From positions 310,001 through 374,000 of the forward strand of contig CANMSN010000001.1 in the NCBI GenBank assembly GCA_947500585.1: a DNA stretch of 64,000 bases. The letters are read 5' to 3'. Position 1 is the first letter of the stretch; the number at the start of each line of letters is the position of its first letter. The notes under the pieces were generated by a model. That model was given only the letters and a program-made list of their open reading frames with translations. It had not been told where the DNA came from and did not search any database. This document shows positions 52,198-63,209 of the stretch, one piece after another. Source of the DNA: an uncultured Flavobacteriaceae bacterium. Its GTDB lineage: Bacteria > Bacteroidota > Bacteroidia > Flavobacteriales > Flavobacteriaceae. The position numbers and the translations under genes were made by a program.

Positions 52198-52803
52198 TTA
52201 TTTAGAATATAATTCGACGATGAATTGTTCGTTTATGTTTTCTGGAATTTGAATTCTTGCAGGAACAGAAACATAAGTTCCTTGCTTAGTATCATCATTC
52301 CAAGTAATCCATTCGTATACTTGACTTGAGTTTGAAAGTGATCTTTCAATAGCTTCAAGCGATTTAGATTTTTCTCTTACTGCAACAACATCTCCAGCTT
52401 TTAAAGAATATGAAGGAATATTTACTAATTCTCCATTTACAGTAATATGTCTGTGAGATACTAATTGTCTAGCACCACTTCTAGTAGGAGCAATTCCCAT
52501 TCTAAAAACAACGTTATCTAAACGAGATTCACAAAGTTGTAATAAAACTTCACCTGTAATGCCTTGAGCAGTTCTTGCTTTTTTAAATAAACCTCTAAAT
52601 TGTCTTTCTAAAATACCGTAAGTATATTTAGCTTTTTGCTTCTCCATTAATTGGATTGCATATTCAGATTTTTTACCACGACGCCTAGCGTTTCCGTGTT
52701 GACCTGGAGGGTAATTTCTTTTTTCAAAAGACTTATCTTCTCCGAAAATAGCTTCTCCGAATTTTCGAGCTATTTTAGTTTTAGGACCAGTATATCTTGC
52801 CAT
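52198..52803 (-). CDS. rpsD: 30S ribosomal protein S4
   Basis: This 201-residue protein has [20 protein letters not shown] at the N-terminus and the S4 RNA-binding domain [20 protein letters not shown], then [20 protein letters not shown]. No Cys4 zinc site is visible at the N-terminus, so this is the zinc-free form. S4 initiates small-subunit assembly and in many bacteria represses its own operon. Confidence 0.97.
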   Translation of the reverse strand: MARYTGPKTKIARKFGEAIFGEDKSFEKRNYPPGQHGNARRRGKKSEYAIQLMEKQKAKYTYGILERQFRGLFKKARTAQGITGEVLLQLCESRLDNVVFRMGIAPTRSGARQLVSHRHITVNGELVNIPSYSLKAGDVVAVREKSKSLEAIERSLSNSSQVYEWITWNDDTKQGTYVSVPARIQIPENINEQFIVELYSK

Positions 52804-52973
52804 TTTAAATTTGTTTTAAGAGTGATTATGAATTAAGGTCTTAATCTTATCCTTCGATAATCGTTGATCTCTTGTTGATACTTGTTAATTATTTTTTTCA
52901 GTCTGCAAATTTACATATAAAAAACCAATATCAACTGTTAAAACAATTGATATTAATTAGTTAAATGTATTGC

Positions 52974-53366
52974 TTAAACTCTTCTACGTTTTGGAGGACG
53001 ACATCCATTATGTGGTAATGGTGTAACATCAATAATTTCTGTTACTTCTATACCTGCATTGTGGATTGAACGAATAGCAGATTCTCTACCATTTCCTGGT
53101 CCTTTTACATATACCTTTACTTTCTTTAAACCAGCTTCTGATGCTACAGCTGCAGCATCTTCAGCTGCTAATTGAGCAGCATAAGGTGTGTTTTTCTTAG
53201 AACCTCTAAATCCCATTTTACCAGCAGATGACCATGAAATAACGTCGCCTTTTTTGTTGGTAAGTGAAATAATGATGTTGTTAAAAGAAGCTGTTACATG
53301 AGCTTCTCCTACAGAGTCAACAATAACTTTACGTTTTTTTGTGCTCTTTGTATTTGTTTTTGCCAT
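52974..53366 (-). CDS. rpsK: 30S ribosomal protein S11
   Basis: This 130-residue protein has the S11 core [20 protein letters not shown] and the conserved C-terminus [20 protein letters not shown] followed by [12 protein letters not shown]. It lies between rpsM and rpsD. The 99-base spacer on the rpsM side holds short repetitive words (AACTGAAAACTATTAAAA on the minus strand) and no gene. Confidence 0.97.
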   Translation of the reverse strand: MAKTNTKSTKKRKVIVDSVGEAHVTASFNNIIISLTNKKGDVISWSSAGKMGFRGSKKNTPYAAQLAAEDAAAVASEAGLKKVKVYVKGPGNGRESAIRSIHNAGIEVTEIIDVTPLPHNGCRPPKRRRV

Positions 53367-53465
53367 TTTTAATAGTTTTCAGTTGTTAGTTGATAGTCGC
53401 TAGAATCCTAAACCTTTATAATTTCAAACAGATTCCTTCCAACGTCTAATACTAAAGACTAATTA

Positions 53466-53840
53466 TTATTTAGTTGCTTTTTTCTTATTAGCAACCGTTT
53501 TTCTTCTACCCTTTCTTGTTCTAGAGTTGTTCTTAGTACGTTGTCCTCTTAATGGAAGTCCCGATCTATGACGAATCCCTCTGTAACATCCAATATCCAT
53601 TAATCGCTTAATGTTTAATTGTGTTTCAGAACGTAATTCGCCTTCGATTGTAAAAGAACCAACAGCTTCACGAATGCCTGCTATTTGATCATCGTTCCAA
53701 TCTTGAACTTTTATACTTTCGTCTACTTTAGCCTCAGCCAAAATTTCTTTTGCTCTACTTCTACCTATTCCATAGATATAAGTTAAAGAAATAACTCCTC
53801 TTTTGTTTTTTGGTATGTCTACACCTGCAATTCTTGCCAT
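53466..53840 (-). CDS. rpsM: 30S ribosomal protein S13
   Basis: This 124-residue protein starts [20 protein letters not shown], and [13 protein letters not shown] is the helix-two-turn-helix. The basic tail ([20 protein letters not shown]) contacts tRNA in the P site. It lies directly after rpmJ in the alpha operon, as usual. Confidence 0.97.
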   Translation of the reverse strand: MARIAGVDIPKNKRGVISLTYIYGIGRSRAKEILAEAKVDESIKVQDWNDDQIAGIREAVGSFTIEGELRSETQLNIKRLMDIGCYRGIRHRSGLPLRGQRTKNNSRTRKGRRKTVANKKKATK

Positions 53841-53843
53841 AAT

Positions 53844-53960
53844 TTACCCTTGTCTTTGTTTAAATCTAGGATTCTTTTTGTTTATCACGTAAAGTCTACC
53901 TTTTCTACGCACGATTTTACAATCTGCACTTCTCTTTTTAACGGATGCTCTTACTTTCAT
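53844..53960 (-). CDS. rpmJ: 50S ribosomal protein L36, zinc-free form
   Basis: This is a 38-residue gene, too short for many gene callers: [20 protein letters not shown] then [18 protein letters not shown]. The ends MKVRASVKK and KQRQG are diagnostic. The Cys3-His zinc site of the common form (Cys11, Cys14, Cys27, His32) is reduced to a single Cys14, so this is the C-minus type. It ends three bases before the rpsM start codon. Confidence 0.95.
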   Translation of the reverse strand: MKVRASVKKRSADCKIVRRKGRLYVINKKNPRFKQRQG

Positions 53961-53985
53961 CTTTTCTAATTTTAATTAAATTATA

Positions 53986-54007
53986 TGTCTTCGACTTCGC
54001 TCAGACA
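53986..54007. repeat. Short inverted repeat in the infA-rpmJ spacer
   Basis: TGTCT...AGACA encloses TCGACTTCGCTC. The word TTCGACTTCGCTCAG is shared (13 of 15) with the repeat inside argS. Confidence 0.5.
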
Positions 54008-54017
54008 CCAATTCAAT

Positions 54018-54233
54018 TTAGTATCTATAAGTTATTCGAGCCTTCGTTAAATCGTAAGGACTCATTTCTAATTTTACTTTATCTCCTGGTAACAATTTAA
54101 TATAATGCATACGCATTTTACCAGAAATATGTGCAGTCACAATGTGACCATTCTCTAATTCCACACGAAACATCGCATTTGATAATGCTTCTATAATTGT
54201 TCCGTCTTGTTCTATTGCTGCTTGTTTTGCCAT
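54018..54233 (-). CDS. infA: Translation initiation factor IF-1
   Basis: This 71-residue OB-fold protein has [20 protein letters not shown] and the conserved [20 protein letters not shown]. It binds the ribosomal A site during initiation. It lies between secY and rpmJ, 10 bases after secY. No adk or map gene intervenes. Confidence 0.97.
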   Translation of the reverse strand: MAKQAAIEQDGTIIEALSNAMFRVELENGHIVTAHISGKMRMHYIKLLPGDKVKLEMSPYDLTKARITYRY

Positions 54234-54243
54234 AGTATAATAA

Positions 54244-55602
54244 TTAAGCTACTGCTTTTCTATTTTTACCTGTCTTCATCAAACCATCATAATGTCTATT
54301 CAACAAATAAGAATTTATTTGCTGCATAGTGTCAATCGCAACTCCAACCATAATTAATAATGATGTTCCTCCAAAAAATAAAGCCCATCCTGCTTGTACA
54401 CCCATAAGTTTAACAATAAACGCTGGAAACACAGCAATAAGTGCTAAAAATATAGAACCTGGTAAGGTTATTTGAGACATTATTTTATCTAAATACTCAG
54501 ATGTTTCAGAACCTGGACGAATACCTGGAATAAAACCACCGCTTCGTTTTAAGTCATCAGCCATTTTGTTTGTTGGTACCGTAATCGCTGTATAAAAATA
54601 TGTAAACACAATTATTAATAAAGCGAAAGTTACATTATACCAAAATCCAAACATATCTGAAAAATTTGTTTGCATCCACACACCTGCTGCTGTTTCTTTC
54701 AAAAATGAGGATCCTCCTATTAAACTTGGAACAAACATAATAGCTTGTGCAAATATAATTGGCATAACTCCAGAAGCATTAAGCTTTAATGGAATATATT
54801 GTCTTGAACCAGCCATGGCACTTTTTTCATAACCACCAGTTGCAGTTCTTCTTGCATATTGTACAGCAATCTTTCTAACACCCATTACTAACATAATTGA
54901 AGCTAAAATTATCACAAACCATATTACCAATTCAAAAAGAATAAGCATCACATTATTGCCTTCTAATCTAGTTGCAGCATTTTGTAAAAATGCTTTCGGT
55001 AAGGTTGCAATAATACCAACCATAATTAATAATGAAATACCATTACCAATACCTTTATCAGTAATCTTTTCACCTAACCACATAGCAAATATACATCCCG
55101 TTACTAATATCACAATTGATGAAATCATAAAAGTCGTTGGGGAAAAACCACTTATTAACAATGCACTAGTTGAACCAAGACCGGTTAAGGAAGGTAAACT
55201 TGCTAAATAACCAGGAGCTTGTAATAAACAAATTGCAATGGTTAACCAACGTGTTATTTGAGTAATTTTCTTTTGTCCGCTAGCACCTTCTTTTTGAAGT
55301 TTTTGTAAATAAGGAATTGCTATTCCCATTAACTGCACTACAATAGAAGCAGAAATGTATGGCATGATACCCAATGCAAACACAGATGCATTTGCAAAAG
55401 CTCCACCAGTAAAGGCATTAAGTAAACCTAATATACCAGTTCCAGCAGCATCTCCCAAAGCACCTAATTTAGACGTATCAATACCTGGTAAAACAACTTG
55501 TGCACCAAAACGATAAACTAATAACAGACCTAGTGTAACTATGATTCTGTTTCTTAGCTCCTCAATTTTCCAAACATTCTTTAACGATTCTATAAATTTC
55601 AT
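54244..55602 (-). CDS. secY: Protein translocase subunit SecY
   Basis: This 452-residue inner-membrane channel protein has ten transmembrane helices. The first cytoplasmic segment and helix read [20 protein letters not shown]. The plug/second-helix region reads [20 protein letters not shown]. The cytoplasmic loop before the C-terminal half carries [20 protein letters not shown] and [16 protein letters not shown]; these motifs are typical of SecY. It works with SecE and SecG for Sec-dependent export, including the signal-peptide proteins seen in this window. Position after rplO is standard. Confidence 0.98.
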   Translation of the reverse strand: MKFIESLKNVWKIEELRNRIIVTLGLLLVYRFGAQVVLPGIDTSKLGALGDAAGTGILGLLNAFTGGAFANASVFALGIMPYISASIVVQLMGIAIPYLQKLQKEGASGQKKITQITRWLTIAICLLQAPGYLASLPSLTGLGSTSALLISGFSPTTFMISSIVILVTGCIFAMWLGEKITDKGIGNGISLLIMVGIIATLPKAFLQNAATRLEGNNVMLILFELVIWFVIILASIMLVMGVRKIAVQYARRTATGGYEKSAMAGSRQYIPLKLNASGVMPIIFAQAIMFVPSLIGGSSFLKETAAGVWMQTNFSDMFGFWYNVTFALLIIVFTYFYTAITVPTNKMADDLKRSGGFIPGIRPGSETSEYLDKIMSQITLPGSIFLALIAVFPAFIVKLMGVQAGWALFFGGTSLLIMVGVAIDTMQQINSYLLNRHYDGLMKTGKNRKAVA

Positions 55603-55616
55603 ACTTATAATACGTC

Positions 55617-56069
55617 TTATAAAGTTACAGCTTCTCCTCCAGCAGCTTCAATAGCAGCTTTTGCTGAAGCAGTAAACTTGTGAGCAGATACTTTTAATTT
55701 TGCTTTTAATTCTCCACGTCCCATTATTTTTACTAGATCATTTTTTCCAGCTAAACGATTGGTGAATAATGTTTCAAAATCTACTGTATCTTTTATTTTC
55801 TTATCATCTACCAATTGCTGTAAGGTATCTAAATTGATTCCTTGATACTCAACACGGTTAATGTTAGTAAAACCAAACTTAGGAACACGTCTTTGAAGAG
55901 GCATTTGACCACCTTCAAATCCTAGTTTCTTAGAATAACCAGAACGCGATTTAGCTCCTTTGTGACCACGTGTTGCCGTACCACCTTTACCAGAACCTTG
56001 TCCTCTACCTATTCTTTTTCCTTGGTTTTTTACTGAACCTTCTGCAGGTTTTAAATTACTTAAATCCAT
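55617..56069 (-). CDS. rplO: 50S ribosomal protein L15
   Basis: This 150-residue protein has the Gly/Arg-rich N-terminus RIGRGQGSGKGGTATRGHKG and the core GFEGGQMPLQRRVPKFGFTN. It lies between rpmD and secY in the spc operon. Confidence 0.97.
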   Translation of the reverse strand: MDLSNLKPAEGSVKNQGKRIGRGQGSGKGGTATRGHKGAKSRSGYSKKLGFEGGQMPLQRRVPKFGFTNINRVEYQGINLDTLQQLVDDKKIKDTVDFETLFTNRLAGKNDLVKIMGRGELKAKLKVSAHKFTASAKAAIEAAGGEAVTL

Positions 56070-56080
56070 TTTCAGTTATA

Positions 56081-56263
56081 TTATTTTGTTTCTTCAACAG
56101 AAACTAAATGTGAAACTTTAGCAACCATACCTAAAATATTAGGTGTAGCTTCATGCTCTTTTACTTGACCAATCTTTTTAAGACCAAGAGCTTCTAAAGT
56201 TCTTTTTTGTCTTTGCGTGCGATTGATTGCGCTTTTAACTTTTGTTACTTTAATTTTTGCCAT
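56081..56263 (-). CDS. rpmD: 50S ribosomal protein L30
   Basis: This 60-residue protein has KVTKVKSAINRTQRQKRTLE and ALGLKKIGQVKEHEATPNIL, the complete L30 fold. It lies between rpsE and rplO. Confidence 0.96.
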   Translation of the reverse strand: MAKIKVTKVKSAINRTQRQKRTLEALGLKKIGQVKEHEATPNILGMVAKVSHLVSVEETK

Positions 56264-56274
56264 TTCTGTCTTTA

Positions 56275-56799
56275 TTAAGCGTTAAAAACTTGTTCAAGTG
56301 AAATACCTCTATCTCTAGCAATTGCATTCGCATCTCTTAGTTGTAATAAAGCATCAAAAGTTGCTTTAACTACATTATGAGGATTTGAAGACCCTTGAGA
56401 TTTTGATAATACATCATGTACTCCAACAGCTTCAAGTACTGTTCTTACAGCACCACCAGCAATTACTCCTGTACCAGGGGCAGCAGGAATAATATTTACT
56501 CTAGCTCCACCATATTTTCCTTTTTGCTCATGTGGTAATGTTCCTTTAATAATAGGAATTCTTACAAGGTTCTTTTTAGCATCTTCTACTGCTTTTGCAA
56601 TGGCACTAGCAACATCTTTAGATTTTCCTAAACCTTGTCCTACAACACCAGCTTCATCTCCAACCACTACGATTGCTGAGAAACCAAATGCTCTACCACC
56701 TTTAGTTACTTTTGTAACTCTTTGTACACCAACTAAACGATCTTTAAGATCTAATCCACCTGGTTTTACTAATTCTGCACTTTTATATTTTTTAAACAT
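56275..56799 (-). CDS. rpsE: 30S ribosomal protein S5
   Basis: This 174-residue protein has the double-stranded-RNA-binding-like segment [20 protein letters not shown] and the signature [20 protein letters not shown]. The C-terminal domain ends [11 protein letters not shown]. It follows rplR with a six-base gap. Confidence 0.97.
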   Translation of the reverse strand: MFKKYKSAELVKPGGLDLKDRLVGVQRVTKVTKGGRAFGFSAIVVVGDEAGVVGQGLGKSKDVASAIAKAVEDAKKNLVRIPIIKGTLPHEQKGKYGGARVNIIPAAPGTGVIAGGAVRTVLEAVGVHDVLSKSQGSSNPHNVVKATFDALLQLRDANAIARDRGISLEQVFNA

Positions 56800-56805
56800 A
56801 ATATC

Positions 56806-57162
56806 TTAGAATTTAAGTCCTGCTTCTCTAGCGCCTTCAGCTAATGATTTTACTCTACCATGGTATAAATACCCTCCTCTATCAAAAGCGATAGTTTCTA
56901 CACCAGCTTTTAAAGCTTTTTCAGCAAGCGACTTACCTACTAATTTAGCTACTTCTGATTTAGTTGCCTTTGCAGCACTAATGTCTTTGTCTCTTGAAGA
57001 TGCAGCACTGATAGTATTACCAGTTACATCATCAACTATTTGAGCATAAATTTCTTTATTACTTCTATAAACAGCTAATCTAGGTCTTGCTTCTGTACCA
57101 GAAACAACCTTACGGATTCTGTTTTTTATTCTTAGTCTTCTTTCGTTCTTTGTCAATGCCAT
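56806..57162 (-). CDS. rplR: 50S ribosomal protein L18
   Basis: This 118-residue 5S rRNA-binding protein reads [20 protein letters not shown] at the start and [20 protein letters not shown] near the end. Standard place between rplF and rpsE. Confidence 0.97.
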   Translation of the reverse strand: MALTKNERRLRIKNRIRKVVSGTEARPRLAVYRSNKEIYAQIVDDVTGNTISAASSRDKDISAAKATKSEVAKLVGKSLAEKALKAGVETIAFDRGGYLYHGRVKSLAEGAREAGLKF

Positions 57163-57173
57163 AACTTAAATTA

Positions 57174-57716
57174 TTAAGCTGATTTACCTGCTTTTCTTCT
57201 TATTTCCTCACCAACGAACTTAATTCCTTTACCCTTATAAGGTTCTGGTCTTCTGAAACCACGAATTTTTGCCGCTACTTGACCAACAAGTTGTTTATCA
57301 AATGATGTTAGTTTCACTATTGGATTTTTTCCCTTTTCTGAAATAGTTTCCACTTTTACTTCTGGAGCTACATTCAAAATAATATTATGAGAAAATCCTA
57401 AGGCTAAATCTAATTTTTGTCCTTGGTTTGATGCTCTATAACCAACACCTACCAATTCTAACTCTTTAGTCCATCCTTTAGATACACCTTCAATCATATT
57501 ATGCATTAAAGATCTGTATAGACCATGTTTAGCTTTTTGATCTTTTGTATCTGAAGAACGTGTAACCCAAACGCTACCATCTTCAACTTTTATTTCAATA
57601 GAATCGTAATTTTGTGTTAACTCTCCTAATTTCCCTTTTACAGTCACAACGTTATCTTTAACATCAACTGTTACACCTTCTGGAATGGCTACTGGATTAT
57701 TTCCTATTCTTGACAT
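57174..57716 (-). CDS. rplF: 50S ribosomal protein L6
   Basis: This 180-residue protein starts MSRIGNNPVAIPEGVTVDVK. The C-terminal signature reads RRPEPYKGKGIKFVGEEIRR. Two L6 alpha-beta repeats are recognisable. Confidence 0.97.
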   Translation of the reverse strand: MSRIGNNPVAIPEGVTVDVKDNVVTVKGKLGELTQNYDSIEIKVEDGSVWVTRSSDTKDQKAKHGLYRSLMHNMIEGVSKGWTKELELVGVGYRASNQGQKLDLALGFSHNIILNVAPEVKVETISEKGKNPIVKLTSFDKQLVGQVAAKIRGFRRPEPYKGKGIKFVGEEIRRKAGKSA

Positions 57717-57734
57717 TTCTTTCTGGCTTTAAAA

Positions 57735-58133
57735 TTAGTATACGTAACATAAAACTTCTCCACCAACATTATCTCTTTTAGCTTGTTTACCTGTCATCAC
57801 TCCGTGAGAAGTTGAAACAATAGCAATACCAAGACCATTTAAGATTCTAGGCAAATCATTAGCACCTGCATACTTACGTAAACCTGGTGTACTAATTCTT
57901 TGAAGTTTTTTAATTACTGGTTCTTTTGTTTCTTTATTGTACTTAAGGGCTATTTTAATAGTGCCTTGTACAGTTGAATCATCAAATTTATAACTTAAAA
58001 TATATCCTTGTTCGAATAATATTTTAGTTATGTCTTTTTTAAGATTAGATGCAGGAATCTCAACCACTCTGTGGTTAGCACGCACTGCATTTCTAATTCT
58101 TGTCAAATAATCCGCAATTGGATCTGAGTACAT
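57735..58133 (-). CDS. rpsH: 30S ribosomal protein S8
   Basis: This 132-residue protein starts DPIADYLTRIRNAVRANHRV and ends with the S8 signature GIAIVSTSHGVMTGKQAKRD. S8 represses the spc operon in E. coli; no site can be recognised here. Confidence 0.97.
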   Translation of the reverse strand: MYSDPIADYLTRIRNAVRANHRVVEIPASNLKKDITKILFEQGYILSYKFDDSTVQGTIKIALKYNKETKEPVIKKLQRISTPGLRKYAGANDLPRILNGLGIAIVSTSHGVMTGKQAKRDNVGGEVLCYVY

Positions 58134-58201
58134 AATGAATTGATTTTGTGGTCTTGGTTTTCGAACTATTTCGAACCTTAAACCTGATTATTTAAATAAT
58201 A

Positions 58202-58471
58202 TTACCAACTAGCTTTTCTTACTCCAGGGATAAGGCCTTGATTAGCCATTTCTCTAAAAGTTACACGAGAAATTCCAAAAGTTCTCATGTATCCTTTTGG
58301 TCTTCCTGTTAATTTACATCTATTATGCTGACGTATGGGAGACGCATTTTTAGGTAGCTTTTGTAATGCTTCATAATCGCCAGCTTCTTTTAAAGCTTTG
58401 CGTTTTTCAGCATATTTCGCTACTGTTTTTGCTCTTTTCACCTCACGGGCTTTCATTGATTCTTTAGCCAT
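58202..58471 (-). CDS. rpsN: 30S ribosomal protein S14, zinc-free long form
   Basis: This 89-residue protein has [20 protein letters not shown] and the C-terminal signature [20 protein letters not shown]. The CxxC zinc motifs of the short form are absent, so this is the C-minus type. It lies three bases after rplE. Confidence 0.96.
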   Translation of the reverse strand: MAKESMKAREVKRAKTVAKYAEKRKALKEAGDYEALQKLPKNASPIRQHNRCKLTGRPKGYMRTFGISRVTFREMANQGLIPGVRKASW

Positions 58472-58474
58472 ATC

Positions 58475-59026
58475 TTAGTTCTTTTGAAAAGGTAACCCTA
58501 GTTCAGTTAATAATGATTTTGCTTCTTTATCAGTATCTGCGGTTGTTACAAATGTAATATCCATACCAGAAATTTTATTCACTTTATCAATGTTTATTTC
58601 TGGGAAAATAATTTGTTCTGTAATTCCTAAATTGTAATTACCTCTACCATCAAATCCTGTAGCCTTAATTCCGTTAAAATCTCTAACACGTGGAAGTGCT
58701 GAAGTAACCAAACGGTCTAAAAACTCATACATTCTTTCACCACGTAAAGTTACTTTAACACCAATTGGCATGCCTTTACGTAATTTAAATGATGCAACAT
58801 CCTTTTTAGATAATGTAGATATCGCTTTTTGTCCAGATATAGTTGTTAATTCTTCTACTGCGTAGTCGATTAACTTTTTGTCTGCAACGGCAGCTCCAAC
58901 ACCTTTAGATATTACTATCTTGGTAAGTTTAGGAACTTGCATTACATTTTTATATCCAAATTCGTCTGTAAGAGCTGCAATTACTCTGCTTTTATACTCT
59001 TCTTTAAGTCTTGGTGAATATGCCAT
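58475..59026 (-). CDS. rplE: 50S ribosomal protein L5
   Basis: This 183-residue 5S rRNA-binding protein has [20 protein letters not shown] at the N-terminus and the signature [20 protein letters not shown]. It also has [20 protein letters not shown]. Standard place between rplX and rpsN. Confidence 0.97.
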   Translation of the reverse strand: MAYSPRLKEEYKSRVIAALTDEFGYKNVMQVPKLTKIVISKGVGAAVADKKLIDYAVEELTTISGQKAISTLSKKDVASFKLRKGMPIGVKVTLRGERMYEFLDRLVTSALPRVRDFNGIKATGFDGRGNYNLGITEQIIFPEINIDKVNKISGMDITFVTTADTDKEAKSLLTELGLPFQKN

Positions 59027-59028
59027 AA

Positions 59029-59340
59029 CTATATTACTTCATTAGATTTTGTTGAAAATCTTACTTTTTTATCGCCTTCCATTCTATAACCAACTCTTGT
59101 TGTTTCTCCTTTTGAGGTTAACAACGATAAGTTTGAAATATGAATAGCAGCTTCTTTCTCTACAATGCCTCCTTGAGGGTTTTGTGCACTTGGTTTAGTA
59201 TGTTTCTTAACCATATTTACACCCTCAACAATTGCCTTGTTCTTTTCTATTAATACCTTTTGTACTTTACCTTCAGATCCTTTGTGGTCTCCAGCAATTA
59301 CTTTTACAGTATCTCCAGTTTTTATTTTAAGCTTTCCCAT
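59029..59340 (-). CDS. rplX: 50S ribosomal protein L24
   Basis: This 103-residue protein has the KOW motif [20 protein letters not shown] at the N-terminus and [20 protein letters not shown] in the middle. It is an early assembly protein of the large subunit. Confidence 0.97.
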   Translation of the reverse strand: MGKLKIKTGDTVKVIAGDHKGSEGKVQKVLIEKNKAIVEGVNMVKKHTKPSAQNPQGGIVEKEAAIHISNLSLLTSKGETTRVGYRMEGDKKVRFSTKSNEVI

Positions 59341-59354
59341 CTTAATATTCTGTA

Positions 59355-59723
59355 TTAAAGCACCTCTGGTGCTAATGATACAATCTTCATGAATTGTTTA
59401 TCACGAAGCTCTCTAGCAACAGGACCGAATACACGTGTACCTCTCATCTCACCCGTTGGGTTTAATAAAACACAAGCATTATCGTCAAATCTTATATAAG
59501 ATCCATCTGGTCTTCTTACTTCTTTCTTAGTACGCACAACAACTGCTGTAGAAACTGCTTTTTTCTTAATGTTGCCATTAGGAGTTGCATCTTTAACAGA
59601 AACAACTATCTTATCTCCTACAGAAGCATATCTTCTTTTAGTACCTCCTAAAACACGGATAACTAAAACTTCTTTTGCCCCAGTATTGTCTGCTACCTTT
59701 AATCTTGATTCTTGCTGTAACAT
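59355..59723 (-). CDS. rplN: 50S ribosomal protein L14
   Basis: This 122-residue protein has [20 protein letters not shown] and the signature [20 protein letters not shown]. The end [20 protein letters not shown] is standard. Confidence 0.98.
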   Translation of the reverse strand: MLQQESRLKVADNTGAKEVLVIRVLGGTKRRYASVGDKIVVSVKDATPNGNIKKKAVSTAVVVRTKKEVRRPDGSYIRFDDNACVLLNPTGEMRGTRVFGPVARELRDKQFMKIVSLAPEVL

Positions 59724-59725
59724 AA

Positions 59726-59983
59726 TTATTTAGCTCTTTCTAGGATTTCTACTAATCTCCAACATTTAGATTTACTTAAAGGTCTTGTTTCCATGATCTT
59801 TACAGTATCTCCAATATTACAATCGTTTGTTTCGTCGTGTGCTACGTACTTTTTCGTTTTTAAAACGAATTTTCCATACATAGGATGTTTTACTTTTTTA
59901 ACTTCAGCAACCACAATTGATTTCTGCATTTTGTTACTAGTAACAACTCCTATACGTTCTTTTCTTAAATTTCTTGTTTCCAT
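59726..59983 (-). CDS. rpsQ: 30S ribosomal protein S17
   Basis: This 85-residue OB-fold protein reads [20 protein letters not shown] and later [20 protein letters not shown], the S17 signature. It is separated by two bases from rplN. Confidence 0.97.
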   Translation of the reverse strand: METRNLRKERIGVVTSNKMQKSIVVAEVKKVKHPMYGKFVLKTKKYVAHDETNDCNIGDTVKIMETRPLSKSKCWRLVEILERAK

Positions 59984-59995
59984 CTTTCAGCAGAA

Positions 59996-60187
59996 TTATT
60001 GTAATTCTCTTTTAGTTAATTCTGTCGCAATTCTAGCTACAGTTCTTCTTATAGAACGTAATTGAATTGGATTTTCTAAAGGAGATATTGCATGAGCCAA
60101 TTTTAGGTCTGAATAACTCTTTTTTGTTTCACCAAGTTTCTCTTGTAACTCAGCTACAGATAATTCTTTAATTTCTGATTGTTTCAT
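59996..60187 (-). CDS. rpmC: 50S ribosomal protein L29
   Basis: This 63-residue protein (MKQSEIKELSVAELQEKLGE) contains the helical hairpin of L29 and the signature PLENPIQLRSIRRTVARIAT. I start at 60187; the longer frame would add 12 residues overlapping rplP and lacking conservation. Confidence 0.96.
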   Translation of the reverse strand: MKQSEIKELSVAELQEKLGETKKSYSDLKLAHAISPLENPIQLRSIRRTVARIATELTKRELQ

Positions 60188-60200
60188 AATATCAAATAAA

Positions 60201-60620
60201 TTATGCTTCGTAATCTCTAGCAATTAAAAACTTAGTTTTTACAGGTAATTTTTGAGCTGCTAAACGCAATGCTTCTTTAGCTACATCTAAAGGCACACCA
60301 CCAACTTCAAAAATTACTCTTCCTGGTTTACATACAGCAACCCAGTACTCAACAGCACCTTTACCTTTACCCATACGTACTTCAAGAGGCTTTTTTGTAA
60401 TAGGCTTGTCTGGAAATACTTTAATCCAAAGTTGCCCTTCTCTTTTCATGTAACGTGTAGCGGCAATACGAGCTGCTTCAATTTGACGTGATGTCAAAAA
60501 AGTTGAGTCTAATACTTTTATTCCAAAAGTTCCGTTTGAAAGTTGGTTTCCTCTTTGAGAAAGACCTTTCATACGTCCCTTTTGTTGCTTACGAAATTTT
60601 GTTCTTTTAGGCTGTAACAT
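60201..60620 (-). CDS. rplP: 50S ribosomal protein L16
   Basis: This 139-residue protein reads [20 protein letters not shown] at the start and carries the L16 signatures [20 protein letters not shown] and [20 protein letters not shown]. Contacts the A-site tRNA. Confidence 0.97.
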   Translation of the reverse strand: MLQPKRTKFRKQQKGRMKGLSQRGNQLSNGTFGIKVLDSTFLTSRQIEAARIAATRYMKREGQLWIKVFPDKPITKKPLEVRMGKGKGAVEYWVAVCKPGRVIFEVGGVPLDVAKEALRLAAQKLPVKTKFLIARDYEA

Positions 60621-60641
60621 TTTTCTTTAGTTTATAAAAAA

Positions 60642-61370
60642 TTACTTTCTACGACGAGGTTTATTATCTCTGTTTCCACCACGTCCTCCGGCTCCACCTT
60701 TTCCTTGCTTTTTGGACAATCCAACTAGCGGAGAAAGTTCTCTTTTACCATATACTTCACCTTTCATGATCCATACTTTAACACCCAATCTACCATAAGT
60801 AGTGTGTGCCTCAACTAAAGCATAATCAATATCGGCTCTAAAGGTTGATAAAGGAATACGTCCTTCTTTGTAGTGTTCAGAACGTGCCATTTCAGCACCG
60901 TTTAAACGTCCACTAATTTGAACTTTGATTCCTTCAGCATTCATACGCATTGTAGCAGCAATCGCCATTTTTATTGCACGTCTGTATGAAATTCTGTTTT
61001 CAATTTGACGAGCAATACTTGAGCCTACTAAAAATGCATCAAGTTCAGGTCTTTTAATTTCAAAGATGTTAATCTGAACTTCTTTTCCAGTAATTTTTTT
61101 AAGCTCTTCTTTTAACTTGTCTACCTCTTGACCACCTTTCCCAATAATAATACCAGGTCTAGCAGTAGTGATAGTAACGGTTACAAGTTTAAGGGTACGC
61201 TCAATAATTACTCTACTCACACTAGCTTTAGCTAAACGTACGTGTACGTATTTTCTAATCTTATCGTCTTCGGCAAGTTTATCTCCATAATCATTACCTC
61301 CATACCAGTTAGACTCCCATCCTCTGATAATACCTAAGCGATTTCCGATTGGATTTGTTTTTTGTCCCAT
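60642..61370 (-). CDS. rpsC: 30S ribosomal protein S3
   Basis: This 242-residue protein has [20 protein letters not shown], the KH domain [20 protein letters not shown] and the C-terminal signature [21 protein letters not shown] Gly/Arg-rich tail ([20 protein letters not shown]) is typical of Bacteroidota. Confidence 0.97.
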   Translation of the reverse strand: MGQKTNPIGNRLGIIRGWESNWYGGNDYGDKLAEDDKIRKYVHVRLAKASVSRVIIERTLKLVTVTITTARPGIIIGKGGQEVDKLKEELKKITGKEVQINIFEIKRPELDAFLVGSSIARQIENRISYRRAIKMAIAATMRMNAEGIKVQISGRLNGAEMARSEHYKEGRIPLSTFRADIDYALVEAHTTYGRLGVKVWIMKGEVYGKRELSPLVGLSKKQGKGGAGGRGGNRDNKPRRRK

Positions 61371-61379
61371 ACTTCTATC

Positions 61380-61787
61380 TTAGCTTTGTGTGTTATTATT
61401 AGCTCCAACTACGATTGTTACGTGGTTTGAACGTTTTCTAATTCTGTGTGCACGACCTTGAGGAGCTGGACGTAATCTTTTTAACATAGATCCGCTATCA
61501 ACTTTAATCTCTTTTACTACCAATTCAGCCTCTTCAATGTTAGCTTCTTCGTTTTTAGATTGCCAGTTTGCAATTGCAGACAATAACAATTTCTCTAAAC
61601 GTCCAGATGCTTCTTTTTGGTTGAACTTTAATATATTAAGTGCATGCTCTACTTTTTCGCCTCTTACTAAATCGGCTACTAAACGCATTTTTCTAGGTGA
61701 TGTAGGACAGTTATTAAGTTTAGCAAAAGCAACATGCTTTTTTGCTTCCTTAATAGCGTCTGCCATTTGTTTTTTACGAGTTCCCAT
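61380..61787 (-). CDS. rplV: 50S ribosomal protein L22
   Basis: This 135-residue protein has the core [20 protein letters not shown] and the exit-tunnel hairpin [20 protein letters not shown]. Standard position between rpsS and rpsC. Confidence 0.97.
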   Translation of the reverse strand: MGTRKKQMADAIKEAKKHVAFAKLNNCPTSPRKMRLVADLVRGEKVEHALNILKFNQKEASGRLEKLLLSAIANWQSKNEEANIEEAELVVKEIKVDSGSMLKRLRPAPQGRAHRIRKRSNHVTIVVGANNNTQS

Positions 61788-61793
61788 AGCTTA

Positions 61794-62072
61794 CTACTTT
61801 TTACCTTTATTTTTAGCACCTGCATGTCCACGGAATGAACGTGTTGGTGAAAATTCTCCTAATTTATGACCTACCATGTTTTCAGTAACATATACTGGTA
61901 CAAATTGACGGCCATTATGAACTGCAATTGTTTGTCCAACAAAATCAGGAGTAATCATACTAGCACGAGACCAAGTTTTGATTACTGTTTTTTTGTTATT
62001 TTCAACATTAACAGCTACTTTCTTTTCTAATTTATAATGAACGTAAGGTCCTTTTTTTAATGATCTTGCCAT
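61794..62072 (-). CDS. rpsS: 30S ribosomal protein S19
   Basis: This 92-residue protein starts [19 protein letters not shown]. It has the signature [20 protein letters not shown] followed by [14 protein letters not shown]. It lies three bases after rplB. Confidence 0.98.
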   Translation of the reverse strand: MARSLKKGPYVHYKLEKKVAVNVENNKKTVIKTWSRASMITPDFVGQTIAVHNGRQFVPVYVTENMVGHKLGEFSPTRSFRGHAGAKNKGKK

Positions 62073-62075
62073 GTC

Positions 62076-62903
62076 TTATTTCTTTCTACGTTCTACAATA
62101 TATTTGTTACTTGCTTTAGTCTTAGAACGGGTTCTGTAACCTTTAGCTGGTATACCGTTTCTAGAACGAGGATGTCCACCTGAAGATTTACCTTCACCAC
62201 CACCCATTGGGTGATCAACTGGATTCATTACTACTGGTCTAGTTCTTGGACGTCTACCTAACCATCTTGTTCTACCAGCTTTACCACCAACTAATAATTG
62301 ATGATCTGAGTTAGAAACAACACCAATTGTAGCCATACAATTAACAAGAATTAATCTTGTTTCACCTGATGGCAACTTAACTGTAGCAAATTTACCATCT
62401 CTTGCCATTAACTGAGCAAAAGCACCAGCACTACGTGCCATAACAGCACCTTGACCAGGACGTAACTCTACACAAGATATAATAGTTCCTAATGGAATTT
62501 CACTTAATGGCATCGCGTTTCCAATTTCTGGAGCAATACCTTCTTTACCAGATACTACATTTTGCCCAACTTGAAGTCCATTTTGTGCAATAATATATCT
62601 TTTTTCACCATCTTGATAATTCAATAATGCGATAAAAGCTGTTCTGTTTGGATCGTATTGAATTGAAGCTACTTCACCAGGAATACCTGCTTTGTCTCTT
62701 TTAAAATCGATAATACGATACTTTTTCTTATGACCACCACCAATGTAGCGCATGGTCATTTTTCCTTGACTGTTTCTACCACCAGACCTTTTATTCGGAA
62801 CGAGTAAACTCTTTTCCGGCTTATCAGTAGTAATGGCGTCATAACCGTTTACTACTCTAAATCGCTGTCCTGGTGTGATTGGTTTTAATTTTCTTACTGA
62901 CAT
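62076..62903 (-). CDS. rplB: 50S ribosomal protein L2
   Basis: This 275-residue protein near the peptidyl-transferase centre has [20 protein letters not shown] at the start and the signature [20 protein letters not shown] containing the essential His. Length is normal. Confidence 0.98.
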   Translation of the reverse strand: MSVRKLKPITPGQRFRVVNGYDAITTDKPEKSLLVPNKRSGGRNSQGKMTMRYIGGGHKKKYRIIDFKRDKAGIPGEVASIQYDPNRTAFIALLNYQDGEKRYIIAQNGLQVGQNVVSGKEGIAPEIGNAMPLSEIPLGTIISCVELRPGQGAVMARSAGAFAQLMARDGKFATVKLPSGETRLILVNCMATIGVVSNSDHQLLVGGKAGRTRWLGRRPRTRPVVMNPVDHPMGGGEGKSSGGHPRSRNGIPAKGYRTRSKTKASNKYIVERRKK

Positions 62904-62913
62904 TAGTCTTTAA

Positions 62914-63204
62914 TTACATGTTACTGTATAAATCAATCATTTCACCTTCCGCCAGTTGTACAATTGCCTTTTTAACGGCATTTGTTTTACCATGTTGAAT
63001 ACCCGTTTTTGTAAACTTGGTACTACGATCTGGACGGACATTTATAGTACGAACTTTTTCAACAGAAACACCATAAGCAGCTTCAACTGCTTTTTTGATT
63101 TCTACCTTGTTCGCCTTTGTATTCACTGCGAAAGTGTAGCAGTTTCTTAACTCGCTATCTGCTGTCGCTTTTTCTGTGATTATAGGTTTAATTAAGATAC
63201 TCAT
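62914..63204 (-). CDS. rplW: 50S ribosomal protein L23
   Basis: This 96-residue protein starts MSILIKPIITEKATADSELR and continues NCYTFAVNTKANKVEIKKAV. L23 forms the docking site for trigger factor and SRP at the tunnel exit. Confidence 0.97.
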   Translation of the reverse strand: MSILIKPIITEKATADSELRNCYTFAVNTKANKVEIKKAVEAAYGVSVEKVRTINVRPDRSTKFTKTGIQHGKTNAVKKAIVQLAEGEMIDLYSNM

Positions 63205-63209
63205 TGTTT

